Shown: positions 1-6,946, counted from the stretch's first letter. The stretch is 16,200 nucleotides of DNA from Fimenecus sp051881395 (GCA_051881395.1 JBJEPU010000054.1:1-16200); one strand, 5' to 3'. Translations and numbers: made by a program. The notes: generated by a model not told the origin, from the sequence alone.

Positions 1-1
1 A

Positions 2-547
2 CTCGACAGCGGTTGCGGCGAGGGCTATTACACCGCGGCGATTGCCGAAGCACTCGGCGGCAAAATGCAGGTGTTGGGCTTTGATATTTCCAAAGAGGCG
101 GTCAGTTTTGCCGCAAAGCGGTGTAAAGCGGCGCAATTCGCCGTGGCAAGCGCATTCCGTATCCCCGTTGCGGACGAAAGTGTGGATTTGCTGTTTGAAA
201 TCTTTTCGCCGTACAGTGAAACGGAATTTTTGCGCGTGTTAAAATCGGGCGGGTATCTTTTGGAAGTCATTCCCGGGGCGCGGCATTTGTATGGCTTAAA
301 AACGGCGGTATATGACAGCCCTTACGAAAACGAGGTAGCCGCATTTACCCGTGCGGGATACACGCTTTCGGAAAGTGTGCATCTGCAAAACGAAATCACC
401 CTGCACGCTGCCGACGACATACAAAATCTGTTTTTGATGACGCCGTATTATTACAAAACGGGCAAAGCAGAGCAAGCAAGACTGCGTGACTTACACACCT
501 TAACCACCGAAACGGAATTTTATATTTTGGTGTATCAAAAAACATAA
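2..547 (+). CDS. rlmA: 23S rRNA (guanine-N1)-methyltransferase, RlmA family (5' end outside window)
   Basis: SAM-dependent methyltransferase of the RlmA/RrmA type, which methylates N1 of a guanine in helix 35 of 23S rRNA (G745 or G748 depending on lineage). The frame is open from base 2, giving 181 visible residues. The first ones carry the SAM-binding motif I (DSGCGEGYYT). The acidic end of strand 2 (GFDIS) and the family-typical stretch FEIFSPYSETEFLRVLKSGG with VIPGARHLYGL follow. The C-terminal segment with MTPYYYKTG is also characteristic. The N-terminal four-cysteine zinc finger expected in this family would lie upstream of the window and cannot be checked. Family membership is clear; whether it is RlmAI- or RlmAII-like (target position) cannot be told. 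The gene ends just before a hairpin terminator and is convergent with the small minus-strand gene at 584-775. Confidence 0.88.
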   Translation, partial: LDSGCGEGYYTAAIAEALGGKMQVLGFDISKEAVSFAAKRCKAAQFAVASAFRIPVADESVDLLFEIFSPYSETEFLRVLKSGGYLLEVIPGARHLYGLKTAVYDSPYENEVAAFTRAGYTLSESVHLQNEITLHAADDIQNLFLMTPYYYKTGKAEQARLRDLHTLTTETEFYILVYQKT

Positions 548-548
548 A

Positions 549-580
549 AAGCGCGCCCCGTCATACGGGGCGTTTCCTTT
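549..580. terminator. Bidirectional intrinsic terminator
   Basis: A 7-bp perfect stem (CGCCCCG at 554-560, loop TCATA, CGGGGCG at 566-572) is followed on the plus strand by TTTCCTTTT and on the minus strand by CGCTTTTTATG. It sits between the convergent rlmA and ribbon-helix-helix genes, so it can end both transcripts. Confidence 0.8.
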
Positions 581-583
581 TGC

Positions 584-775
584 TCATTTACTGTATACGG
601 CGTTTTCGTCAATCGGGATTTCGCCGTTTTCCGCTTCATACGCTTTTACACAGGTCTGTGCCAAATACTCTAATTGCGCGTTTAAAGAGCGTTTATTTTG
701 CTTTGCCACAAATGTAATTTTATAGAGTAGGTCGGGCGTGAAACGAATGCCCGTTTGAATTCTGTCGGTCGCCAT
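584..775 (-). CDS. Arc-like ribbon-helix-helix DNA-binding protein
   Basis: A 63-residue protein whose first 45 residues fit the ribbon-helix-helix fold. A short basic strand (RIQTGIRF, residues 5-12) would pair in the dimer and contact DNA. Helix A (TPDLLYKITFVAKQNKRS) and helix B (LNAQLEYLAQTCVKAYE) follow. The turn NKRSLNAQLE matches the NGRSxNxEI signature of the Arc family. The acidic tail (ENGEIPIDENAVYSK) is unassigned. The start is supported by an AGGTG ribosome site at 781-785, 5 nt from the ATG. It diverges from the XRE gene at 868 across a 92-nt gap with a large inverted repeat, so self- or cross-regulation is a reasonable inference. No toxin partner is seen next to it. Family is fairly sure; the target is unknown. 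Confidence 0.78.
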   Translation of the reverse strand: MATDRIQTGIRFTPDLLYKITFVAKQNKRSLNAQLEYLAQTCVKAYEAENGEIPIDENAVYSK

Positions 776-789
776 ATAAACACCTCAAT

Positions 790-856
790 AACAATTTGAT
801 AACATTATACAAACAAATTTCTTGCTTTTACACAAACTATATGTTATCATTTTGTT
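790..856. promoter_or_regulatory. Divergent promoter region with long inverted-repeat operator
   Basis: Two 16-nt arms, 790-805 (AACAATTTGATAACAT) and 841-856 (ATGTTATCATTTTGTT), are inverted copies matching at 14 of 16 positions, with a perfect 9-bp core (TGATAACAT/ATGTTATCA) and a 35-nt AT-rich spacer. On the plus strand TTGCTT (822-827), 17 nt, then TATCAT (845-850) gives a promoter whose -10 lies inside the right arm. On the minus strand TATAAT (809-804) overlaps the left arm; a poor -35 (TGTAAA, 832-827) is 17 nt away. The symmetry suggests a regulator bound at both arms would silence both small genes. The repeat is read directly; the promoter calls and the binding are inference. Confidence 0.6.
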
Positions 857-867
857 GGTGATTTGTT

Positions 868-1107
868 ATGAAAAAAACAGAAGAACTCCAATTTTTTTGC
901 AAAAACATTACCGATTTGCGCGTAAAAAATAATCTCACACAAAAAGAAATGGCGGAAAAATTGGGGATTGCCCCTGCGAGCATATCGTTATTAGAACAAG
1001 GTATCGTACCGCCAAAACTCGGTTGTGCAATATTCGTATCTATTTATAAGCATTTCGGAATTGTCCCAAAAGATATGTTTAATCCATTGCAAGACAATAT
1101 CCCATAA
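868..1107 (+). CDS. XRE-family helix-turn-helix transcriptional regulator
   Basis: A 79-residue single-domain protein. Residues about 15-65 form a Cro/CI-type HTH: NITDLRVKNNLTQKEMAEKL, then the recognition helix region GIAPASISLLEQG and the family-typical closing helix (IFVSIYKHFGIVPKDMF). There is no second domain for ligand binding or catalysis, so it is probably a simple repressor. The ATG is preceded by GGTGA at 857-861 with 6 nt spacing. That site lies right after the inverted-repeat arm, so a bound repressor would cover the transcription start. The gene is AT-rich and lysine/asparagine-rich compared with the GC-richer neighbours, which hints at a different origin. Family is sure; target and inducer are unknown. 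Confidence 0.88.
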   Translation: MKKTEELQFFCKNITDLRVKNNLTQKEMAEKLGIAPASISLLEQGIVPPKLGCAIFVSIYKHFGIVPKDMFNPLQDNIP

Positions 1108-1145
1108 ATGCTCACCGTAGAAGCAGAATAATATAGTTTGCATTG

Positions 1146-1178
1146 AAACAAAAATATAGGCGGGCGTGGAAGCCCGCC
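1146..1178 (-). terminator. Hairpin ending the rqcP transcript, possibly a dispersed repeat
   Basis: GGCGGGC (1159-1165), a 6-nt loop, and GCCCGCC (1172-1178) make a perfect 7-bp GC stem. Read on the minus strand it is followed by TATATTTTTGTTT, so it fits a terminator for rqcP, whose stop is at 1212. On the plus strand no T-run follows. It occupies most of the 104-nt gap between the convergent XRE and rqcP genes; nothing else is recognised there. Similar GGCGGGC-type palindromes occur as dispersed intergenic repeats in clostridial genomes, so it could be one of those. Confidence 0.6.
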
Positions 1179-1211
1179 ACTACGCGCACGAGTTTTGTTT
1201 TGTGCAAAAGA

Positions 1212-1454
1212 TTATCCGATTTCCCGATACATTTGCCCTGCGGACTCCTTGGTGGCATACTCGGTCACTTCGAGCACCTCGTATTTTTTCGTGCTCGCGC
1301 CGAAGGTCAATTCGATAATATCGCCGACCTTGACATCATACGACGCGCGCGCAACTTTACCGTTTACAGATGCGTGCTTGGCGTCGCAAATTTCATTTGC
1401 CACCGTGCGGCGCTTGACGATGCGCGAAACCTTTAAATATTTATCCAATCGCAT
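1212..1454 (-). CDS. rqcP: S4-domain RNA-binding protein RqcP (YabO)
   Basis: An 80-residue protein that is almost entirely an S4 domain: MRLDKYLKVSRIVKRRTVANEI, then the second half ASVNGKVARASYDVKVGDIIEL. In Bacillus subtilis RqcP (YabO) binds the 50S subunit with RqcH and helps C-terminal alanine tailing of stalled nascent chains. Hsp15 of E. coli is the related heat-shock protein. The position directly after mazG and hup in a yab-type cluster supports RqcP over other S4 proteins. The start is backed by AGGAG at 1462-1466 on the minus strand. That site lies immediately beyond the hup terminator, so expression may rely on read-through or an unseen promoter. The genes usually downstream in Bacillus (yabP, yabQ, divIC) are absent here. 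Confidence 0.88.
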   Translation of the reverse strand: MRLDKYLKVSRIVKRRTVANEICDAKHASVNGKVARASYDVKVGDIIELTFGASTKKYEVLEVTEYATKESAGQMYREIG

Positions 1455-1462
1455 AAACTACT

Positions 1463-1501
1463 CCTAAAAAAGAAAGGCAGAGGGAACAAAACCCCTCTGC
1501 C
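1463..1501 (-). terminator. Intrinsic terminator after hup
   Basis: A perfect 9-bp stem, GGCAGAGGG (1476-1484) with CCCTCTGCC (1493-1501), closes an 8-nt loop. On the minus strand it is followed by TTTCTTTTTT. It starts 19 nt past the hup stop and its T-run abuts the rqcP ribosome site, so it should separate the abundant hup message from rqcP. Confidence 0.82.
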
Positions 1502-1519
1502 GAAATCTTTGAAAAATGC

Positions 1520-1792
1520 TTATTTCACAGCGTCTTTCAGTGCTTTGCCTGCTTTGAAAGCGGGAACCTTGGAAGCAGCAATGGTCATTGCTTCGCCGGT
1601 CTTGGGGTTGCGGCCCTGTTTTGCAGCGCGCTCACGAACTTCAAAAGTGCCGAAGCCGATAAGCTGGACTTTTTCGCCCTTTTTGAGTTCTGCGGTCATT
1701 GCATCAAAAACTGCTGCGACGGCTGCGTCTGCGTCTTTCTTGGAAAGGCCTGCTTTCTCTGCGACTGCTGCGATGAGTTCTGTCTTATTCAT
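1520..1792 (-). CDS. hup: HU family DNA-binding protein
   Basis: A 90-residue protein matching HU over its full usual length. It starts MNKTELIAAVAEKAGLSKKD, has the dimer core (FDAMTAELKKGEKVQLIGFG), the GTFEVRERAAKQGRNPKTGE segment with the HU signature, and the beta-arm (MTIAASKVPAFKAGKALKDAVK). The Pro in the arm (KVPAFKAG) is the residue that intercalates into bent DNA in the family. HU compacts the nucleoid and helps replication and recombination as a homodimer. A strong GGAGG site (1801-1805) lies 8 nt ahead of the ATG. The gene follows mazG after 45 nt and is closed by its own terminator, as expected for a highly expressed protein inside a longer train. Insertion of hup between mazG and rqcP is familiar from clostridial genomes. 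Confidence 0.96.
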   Translation of the reverse strand: MNKTELIAAVAEKAGLSKKDADAAVAAVFDAMTAELKKGEKVQLIGFGTFEVRERAAKQGRNPKTGEAMTIAASKVPAFKAGKALKDAVK

Positions 1793-1837
1793 TTTGTTTT
1801 CCTCCGTTTTTTTGATATATCTCTAAACGGCGAACCG

Positions 1838-2650
1838 TTAAGATTCTTGCTTTTCTGCCGCTTTGACCTCGTCCCAAAGGGAATCCAAGAGTGCAAGCGG
1901 TGAACTTTCCATATCGATGCCGCGGTTCTTTGCAAGCGCTTCCACCTTTGTGAAACGAGCTTGGAACTTGTCCGTCGCGGCGGTGAGGGCTTCCTCGGCG
2001 TCGATATGCAATTTGCGCGCCGCGTTGACTGCGGCAAACAGCAAATCCCCGAGTTCTTCAAAGGTATTGTCGCGGTCATCTGCCGAAACCGCCTGTAACA
2101 GTTCTGCGGTTTCTTCGGGAATTTTTTGCAGTGCGCCGTCGGGCGAGTCCCAATCAAAGCCGACTTTTGCCGCCTGACTTTGAATTTTGTCCGCGCGCAT
2201 CAGCGCGGGGAGCTCGCGCGGGACGGACTGCATTTTATCCGCCGTAGTTTTGCGCTGTTTTTTGGCGGATTTAATCTTGTCCCAATTCACAAGGACATCG
2301 TCTGCGGATTGCACTTGCACATCGCCGAACACATGCGGGTGGCGTTCAATCAGTTTTTTGCAAACGCCGTCGGCGACATCGGAAAAATCAAACACTTGTT
2401 TTTCCGCTTCCATTTGCGCGTGGAAAACGACCTGCATGAGCACATCGCCCAATTCCTCACACAGCAGATGACTGTCCGCTTTGTTGATGGCTTCAATAAC
2501 CTCGTAGGTTTCCTCAATGAAATTTTTGCGAATACTTTCGTGCGTTTGCTCACGGTCCCACGGGCAACCGTTTTCCGACCGCAAGATACGCATAATTTCC
2601 ACGAGGTCTTCTACATTGTATTTTTGTTTGAATTGAAAATCCTGAATCAT
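1838..2650 (-). CDS. mazG: MazG nucleoside triphosphate pyrophosphohydrolase
   Basis: A 270-residue protein with two MazG folds in tandem. The first carries the metal-binding pairs EETYE (residues 46-50) and EELGD (65-69). The second carries EETAE (179-183) and EELGD (198-202). The family signature GCPWDREQTH (28-37) and HPHVFGD (104-110) are present. MazG hydrolyses NTPs, including non-canonical ones, to NMP and pyrophosphate, cleaning nucleotide pools. In E. coli it also lowers ppGpp under starvation, which is notable given relA in the same train. Length fits stand-alone MazG (about 260 aa). The N-terminal tetrapyrrole-methylase domain of Bacillus YabN is missing. The start lies 22 nt after the yabM stop; its ribosome site (GAAAGATG-like) is weak. 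Confidence 0.94.
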   Translation of the reverse strand: MIQDFQFKQKYNVEDLVEIMRILRSENGCPWDREQTHESIRKNFIEETYEVIEAINKADSHLLCEELGDVLMQVVFHAQMEAEKQVFDFSDVADGVCKKLIERHPHVFGDVQVQSADDVLVNWDKIKSAKKQRKTTADKMQSVPRELPALMRADKIQSQAAKVGFDWDSPDGALQKIPEETAELLQAVSADDRDNTFEELGDLLFAAVNAARKLHIDAEEALTAATDKFQARFTKVEALAKNRGIDMESSPLALLDSLWDEVKAAEKQES

Positions 2651-2672
2651 GGCACAATCATCTTTCTATATT

Positions 2673-4457
2673 TTACTCTATAAATCCATATTTTGCAAGC
2701 ATTTTGGCAATTTTTTCGCCTTTTGGCAGCATATTTATGTCATCTTTGGCAATTCCGCCGACCAAAAGCATCGAAATCCCGTAAACCAACACCGCAAAAA
2801 CGATTGCGACGGCACAAGCGACAATATTCGTCACCGACAGCGCCCCGCGCGACCAATCAGGCAAAATGTTGGAAAACAGCCCGTAGCTTGTGTACGCCGC
2901 CACGCCGCAAAGCACACTGCAAATGAGGGGCTTAACAAACACGGACATCAAATTCACCCGCACCTTGGTGGTACGCACCAACGCGATATAGTTGTAAATG
3001 ACAATAATGGTATAGCAAATGACCGTGCCGAATACCGCGCCGTTGATATTAAACCGCGGCATGCCGATAAATATGTAGTTGGCAATGACTTTGGCGACCG
3101 CGCCGACCGTCAGCGAACGCAACGGCACAGAGGGCTTGCCCAAAGCTTGCAGCATATTGGTCATCGGCTGGGACAGCGAAATTAAGAAGATGGTATAGCC
3201 GTAAGCCGCCATAATCGGCGCGGCGATGGGAATGGCAGAGGCGGACTTGCCCGTTTGGTACATCATTTCAAGTATCGGTGACGCGAGCACACCCATACCG
3301 ATGCCCGCGGGCAGAGAAATCATCAAGGTCACGCGCAAAACGGATTCAATCGAAATTTTAATCACCTTTTTATCCTTCACTGCCCATGCCGCTGAAAGCG
3401 CGGGAATCGCGCTGACGCCCAAGGTCATGGTAATGGAGGGAATCAGGTTTTTAAAATCCAAAGACATTGTATATGCGCCGTACAGATATTTCGCAATATC
3501 CGCGTCCAAAATCTGCGAGGCGGCAAGCGAGTCGCCGTAAATGGATTTGATATAGTCTAAATTCGACAAAATCATCGTATCCAAACGGTTTTGCACGGTG
3601 ATGGAGTCAATGAGATTTGTCACGCTGAACACGAGGGAGGAAGCCACCACCGGCACGGCAATGGAGATTAAGGTTTTGGCAATGGCCGAACCCGCCAAAG
3701 GTTTCGGAGAATTAACCAATTCCTCACGCGTGATGCCGTCGCCTTTCGCCTTGTAAAGGATCATCATATAAATCATACCGACCACGGTGCCCGCCGTAAC
3801 GCCGATGGCGGCACCCGCCGCGGCGTAGGGGTAAATGGCGCTCATCGCCTCGGCTTCGGTGGTGACGGTCTGCCCGTACACGGGAAGTCCCGCCGCAAAG
3901 CGGGAAAGTCCGTAAGAAATGGCAATTTTGGCGCACGCAAGCCCTGCAACGACCTTACCGACCGCCTCCCATACCTCAGACATCGCCGTGGGGGTCATAT
4001 TGCGAAGTCCGTTATAGTAGCCGCGGTAAATCGACATCACACAGCAGAAGAAAATCGACGGTGTAATGGCAATAATGGACGGGATAGCCTCTAAATTTTT
4101 CGCAAGATACGCATACGGATAGGAAAGTGCCAGCATCAAGACGGTGCCGACCGTACCCGTAATCAGGAACAGCCGCGCGGCAACTTTGAAAATCTGTTTG
4201 ACATCGCGGAAACGCCCCAACGCCACCTGTTGAGAAACCATTTTGGAGACCGCCACCGGAAGCCCCGCCATAGACACGGTATAAATCGGAATATATAAAT
4301 TGTATGCCGAGTCAAAACAGCCGCGACCTACTGCGCCGACCATATTGGAAATCGGAATTTTATAAAGAATGCCGATAATTTTGACAAGAATGGTTGCCGC
4401 CGCCAAAACCATGGCGCCGTTTAAGAGAGATTGGCTTTTTCTTTTTTTCTCTGCCAA
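2673..4457 (-). CDS. yabM: Polysaccharide/lipid flippase of the MOP superfamily (YabM/SpoVB-like)
   Basis: A membrane protein of about 594 residues with some 14 hydrophobic segments throughout. It begins KRKSQSLLNGAMVLAAATIL followed by VKIIGILYKIPISNMVG, the typical opening of SpoVB/YabM flippases. These move lipid-linked saccharides such as peptidoglycan or cell-wall precursors across the membrane; the substrate here is not known. The stretch IPALSAAWAVKDKKVI in the middle is also family-typical. Position ahead of mazG, hup and rqcP matches the yab cluster of Bacillus. Start choice: a GTG at 4469 is possible, but the ribosome site GGGAG (4473-4469) overlaps it. The TTG at 4457-4455 sits 11 nt behind that site and gives the expected N-terminus (MAEKKRKSQSLL), so I chose it. 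The gene has its own promoter ahead. Confidence 0.9.
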   Translation of the reverse strand: MAEKKRKSQSLLNGAMVLAAATILVKIIGILYKIPISNMVGAVGRGCFDSAYNLYIPIYTVSMAGLPVAVSKMVSQQVALGRFRDVKQIFKVAARLFLITGTVGTVLMLALSYPYAYLAKNLEAIPSIIAITPSIFFCCVMSIYRGYYNGLRNMTPTAMSEVWEAVGKVVAGLACAKIAISYGLSRFAAGLPVYGQTVTTEAEAMSAIYPYAAAGAAIGVTAGTVVGMIYMMILYKAKGDGITREELVNSPKPLAGSAIAKTLISIAVPVVASSLVFSVTNLIDSITVQNRLDTMILSNLDYIKSIYGDSLAASQILDADIAKYLYGAYTMSLDFKNLIPSITMTLGVSAIPALSAAWAVKDKKVIKISIESVLRVTLMISLPAGIGMGVLASPILEMMYQTGKSASAIPIAAPIMAAYGYTIFLISLSQPMTNMLQALGKPSVPLRSLTVGAVAKVIANYIFIGMPRFNINGAVFGTVICYTIIVIYNYIALVRTTKVRVNLMSVFVKPLICSVLCGVAAYTSYGLFSNILPDWSRGALSVTNIVACAVAIVFAVLVYGISMLLVGGIAKDDINMLPKGEKIAKMLAKYGFIE

Positions 4458-4475
4458 AACAACTGTCACTCCCTT

Positions 4476-4492
4476 TCGCCGTTACACGGCGA
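4476..4492 (-). other. Hairpin at the predicted 5' end of the yabM transcript
   Basis: A perfect 6-bp inverted repeat, TCGCCG (4476-4481), loop TTACA, CGGCGA (4487-4492), lies between the -10 box (4498-4503) and the ribosome site (about 4469-4476) of yabM. The predicted start of transcription (about 4491) falls at its first base pairs. No T-run follows on either strand, so it is not a terminator. It could stabilise the 5' end of the mRNA or bind a regulator. Confidence 0.45.
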
Positions 4493-4497
4493 GATAC

Positions 4498-4526
4498 AGA
4501 ATACCATTGAATTTTGTTTGTGTCAA
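4498..4526 (-). promoter_or_regulatory. Promoter for yabM-mazG-hup
   Basis: On the minus strand TTGACA (4526-4521) is followed after exactly 17 nt by TATTCT (4503-4498), with an extended TGG just ahead of the -10. The -35 overlaps the stop codon of the upstream kinase gene. The 53-nt gap has no terminator, so this would be an internal promoter that gives the yab block independent expression. Confidence 0.65.
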
Positions 4527-5470
4527 TCGGTTTTTTCTAAACCTTTTGTGCCTAAAAATTCGCGCAATAAAGAGGTTTCGGGGATAAGCGACGGAGAAAT
4601 CGGCACAAAAAGCCGCAGTGCCGCCGCCAATTCTTCGGCATCTTTTTTCTGCTCACCCGAAAGGTCGGCGTTTTCCAACATCGCAAGGCAGGTGTCGCGG
4701 AACACGCACGGTGCGCTTAGATGCACGGAATTGATTTTCACATCGGCGCAGTCGCGGTACGGGAACAGGTATTTATCCTCACCGTTGCGCACACTTTCCC
4801 ACAAATTATAGGTATTTTCCACCGAGCTTGCGCGGAACAGATAGTCGCGCGTCATACGGCGCAAAAAGCGCAGATTGCGTTTGTTAAGTATGATTTTCCC
4901 CTTTTCATTGTATATGCGGGAAGAGACGCTGATATAGATTTTTAACAGATTTTTCTGCGGCAGAGCGTCGGTAATCAGCGGATTTAAGGCGTGTAAGCCC
5001 TCCACCACCACGGCGTCCTGTTCGCCGAGGGTTACAGTGCGCACTTCTTCGCTTCGTTTGCCTGTGGTGAAATCGAAAATCGGTAAATCGGTTGCCGCGC
5101 CCGACAAAAGCAACCGTATCGTTTCCGAAAACTTCGGCAAATCGAGCGCGTACACCGTTTCAAAATCGGGTTTGCCGCTTGCATCACACGGGATTTTATC
5201 GCGGTCCAAATAAAAATCGTCGAGCGACACCACATAGGTCTGCATACCGCGTGCAATACACTTTTGCGCAATCTTGTTGGCGGTGGTCGTTTTGCCCGAG
5301 GCGGAAGGCCCCGCGAGCATCACGATTTCGCGCCCGTCATCACCCGCAATGCGCGCGGTAATGTCGTTTAAGATATTGTCAAAACGCGTTTCACTGCGGC
5401 GCACAAGCTCTGCGGGGTCGTTCGCCGCCAAATCGTTGATATATTCCAAATAATTGTTGATGTTTGACAT
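4523..5470 (-). CDS. Uridine kinase / phosphoribulokinase family P-loop kinase
   Basis: A 315-residue kinase of the uridine kinase fold. Walker A is GPSASGKTTTA (residues 54-64). The DDFY acid motif (84-87), typical of substrate binding and catalysis in uridine kinases, follows. The EGLHALNP segment (157-164) ends the Walker B strand, and the arginine-rich lid RRMTRDYLFR (204-213) follows. The family phosphorylates uridine/cytidine in pyrimidine salvage. This clostridial type is longer than Bacillus Udk (about 211 aa), with about 45 extra residues at the N-terminus and a C-terminal extension. In many clostridia a similar kinase is fused to a TGS domain; none is present here. The exact substrate is therefore uncertain. 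The AGGTGA ribosome site fits the ATG, 15 nt after hemZ. Confidence 0.86.
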   Translation of the reverse strand: MSNINNYLEYINDLAANDPAELVRRSETRFDNILNDITARIAGDDGREIVMLAGPSASGKTTTANKIAQKCIARGMQTYVVSLDDFYLDRDKIPCDASGKPDFETVYALDLPKFSETIRLLLSGAATDLPIFDFTTGKRSEEVRTVTLGEQDAVVVEGLHALNPLITDALPQKNLLKIYISVSSRIYNEKGKIILNKRNLRFLRRMTRDYLFRASSVENTYNLWESVRNGEDKYLFPYRDCADVKINSVHLSAPCVFRDTCLAMLENADLSGEQKKDAEELAAALRLFVPISPSLIPETSLLREFLGTKGLEKTD

Positions 5471-5485
5471 ACTGTCACCTGCTTT

Positions 5486-6946
5486 TCAGATACCGTATTT
5501 CTCATAAAACGGCAAAATTGCCGCCTTGCGTTTTTCGATTTCCGCAAACCCTGAAATATATTCATATGGATATTTGTAATTAAATATGCGTTCAATCTCT
5601 TTGCCGTGGGGCGCTTTCAATTTGGTGACTGCGCCCGCACCCACCGCAAACACGGTGTGGCATTCTTCCATCATAAAGATATTATAGATACATTCAAAGC
5701 CCGATTTTGCATATCCCGTGTTTTCGAGATTGCCAAGGGTTTTCGACTGCCGATACATATAATAGGGGTTGTAGTCTGCCGCCGTCAGGCTTTGATAGGC
5801 GTAGTTTAGCATTTCGTCCGCCGCCTTGCCTGCGGCGCGCTCGATTTTCGTGTTTTGCGTGCCGAGATTGGACGCGCGTTTTAAAGACAGCGTATGCACG
5901 GTGATATTTTCGGGTGTCAAGCTTAACGCCTTGTCAATGGAATTGCAAAAGGACGAAACCGTATCGGTCGGCAGTCCTGCAATAAAATCCATATTGATGT
6001 TCCCGAACCCCGCCGCGCGCGCCTCGTAAAACTTTTCTTCGGTCAAGGCGGCAGTATGCTTTCTGCCGATTTCGCGCAACACCGCGTCGTTAAAGGTTTG
6101 GGGATTGATGCTGATGCGCACAACGCCGCCCGCTTTTAGCGCATCGAGCTTTTCGCGGGTAATCGTATCGGGTCTGCCCGCCTCGACGGTGTATTCGCGT
6201 ACGGAAGACAAATTAAACGCCTCCCCCACTGCCGCAAGCAAGCGGCGTAAATCGTCTGCGGACAGCGTTGTGGGCGTGCCGCCGCCGAAATACACGCTTT
6301 CAAGACGCAGTCCCAACTGTTTGGCGTACGCGCCGGTTTGCTTGATTTCTTCACATAACAGCCGCACATAGTCGGGTACCAATTTTTTGGCGGTGTCGCT
6401 TGTCATCGCGTGCGATACAAACGAACAGTAACTGCACCGCGTGGGACAAAACGGAATAGAAACATACAAACTGCAAGAATCGGGACGGGAAGACGCGATA
6501 ATCGCGGTTTCGCGCGCGGCGACGCTTTCTGTGAGCGCCGTTTTTTGCGGGGACACAAAAAAGCGGTCGGTAAAATATTCGCGTGCCGCCGTTTCACCCA
6601 TTTCCGCTTGCAAAGTGAGGAGCAATTTTGACGGGCGAATCCCCGTTAGAAGCCCCCACTGCGGCGTGTAACCCGTTACTTCTTTTAACCCGCAAAACAA
6701 AAGCGTTGCGAGTTTCAGCTCGCGGTCATCATCTGTGGCAAGTTCTTCTGCTTTACACCACTTTTGCCCGTCGATTTGTATGAAAACGCGCGCCGTATCC
6801 GCTTCGATTTGCGCGGAACACACCGTTTCGTCTGCGGGATATGTGCCTTGTGCAAAAACCACACGAATTTTTTCATTCGGAAAAAACACGCGCGTCAGTT
6901 TTTCAAGCTCATATTGATAGGTATTCCCCAAAACCTCTAAAATCAT
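5486..6946 (-). CDS. hemZ: HemZ-type radical SAM protein (annotated coproporphyrinogen III dehydrogenase)
   Basis: A 486-residue radical SAM enzyme. About 155 residues of N-terminal domain, typical of HemZ and containing GLLTGIRPSKLL, precede the barrel. The cluster motif CPTRCSYC gives Cys167, Cys171 and Cys174 for the [4Fe-4S] centre, and GGGTP (221-225) binds SAM. RISINPQTFNDAVLREIGRKHT and NINMDFIAGLPTDT are the later family blocks. HemZ is annotated as the oxygen-independent enzyme converting coproporphyrinogen III to protoporphyrinogen IX, but several clostridia with hemZ lack the rest of haem synthesis, so the true reaction is not settled. The ATG overlaps the stop of the upstream MBL gene by 4 nt (ATGA), so translation is likely coupled. 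The position after dtd and MBL is standard in Firmicutes. Confidence 0.93.
   Translation of the reverse strand: MILEVLGNTYQYELEKLTRVFFPNEKIRVVFAQGTYPADETVCSAQIEADTARVFIQIDGQKWCKAEELATDDDRELKLATLLFCGLKEVTGYTPQWGLLTGIRPSKLLLTLQAEMGETAAREYFTDRFFVSPQKTALTESVAARETAIIASSRPDSCSLYVSIPFCPTRCSYCSFVSHAMTSDTAKKLVPDYVRLLCEEIKQTGAYAKQLGLRLESVYFGGGTPTTLSADDLRRLLAAVGEAFNLSSVREYTVEAGRPDTITREKLDALKAGGVVRISINPQTFNDAVLREIGRKHTAALTEEKFYEARAAGFGNINMDFIAGLPTDTVSSFCNSIDKALSLTPENITVHTLSLKRASNLGTQNTKIERAAGKAADEMLNYAYQSLTAADYNPYYMYRQSKTLGNLENTGYAKSGFECIYNIFMMEECHTVFAVGAGAVTKLKAPHGKEIERIFNYKYPYEYISGFAEIEKRKAAILPFYEKYGI

Noticed and set aside
584..1107. RHH and XRE genes as a toxin-antitoxin pair
   Set aside because: They are divergent, both are DNA-binding folds, and neither carries a toxin domain; no third small ORF with its own ribosome site was found beside them.
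1793..1841. Promoter directly ahead of hup (TTAACG-16-TATATC) and a 5-bp hairpin at 1826-1839
   Set aside because: Both boxes match the consensus poorly and would place the transcription start on the ribosome site; the hairpin has no T-run. HU may well have its own promoter, but the sequence does not show a convincing one.
2126..2683. 185-residue plus-strand frame over mazG
   Set aside because: Antisense shadow of a MazG gene with intact motifs; composition rich in His, Phe and Arg as expected of an antisense frame; no ribosome site seen.
2649..3185. 178-residue plus-strand frame over the flippase gene
   Set aside because: Antisense to a membrane-protein gene; the His/Asn/Arg-rich sequence is typical of the reverse of hydrophobic codons, not of a real protein.
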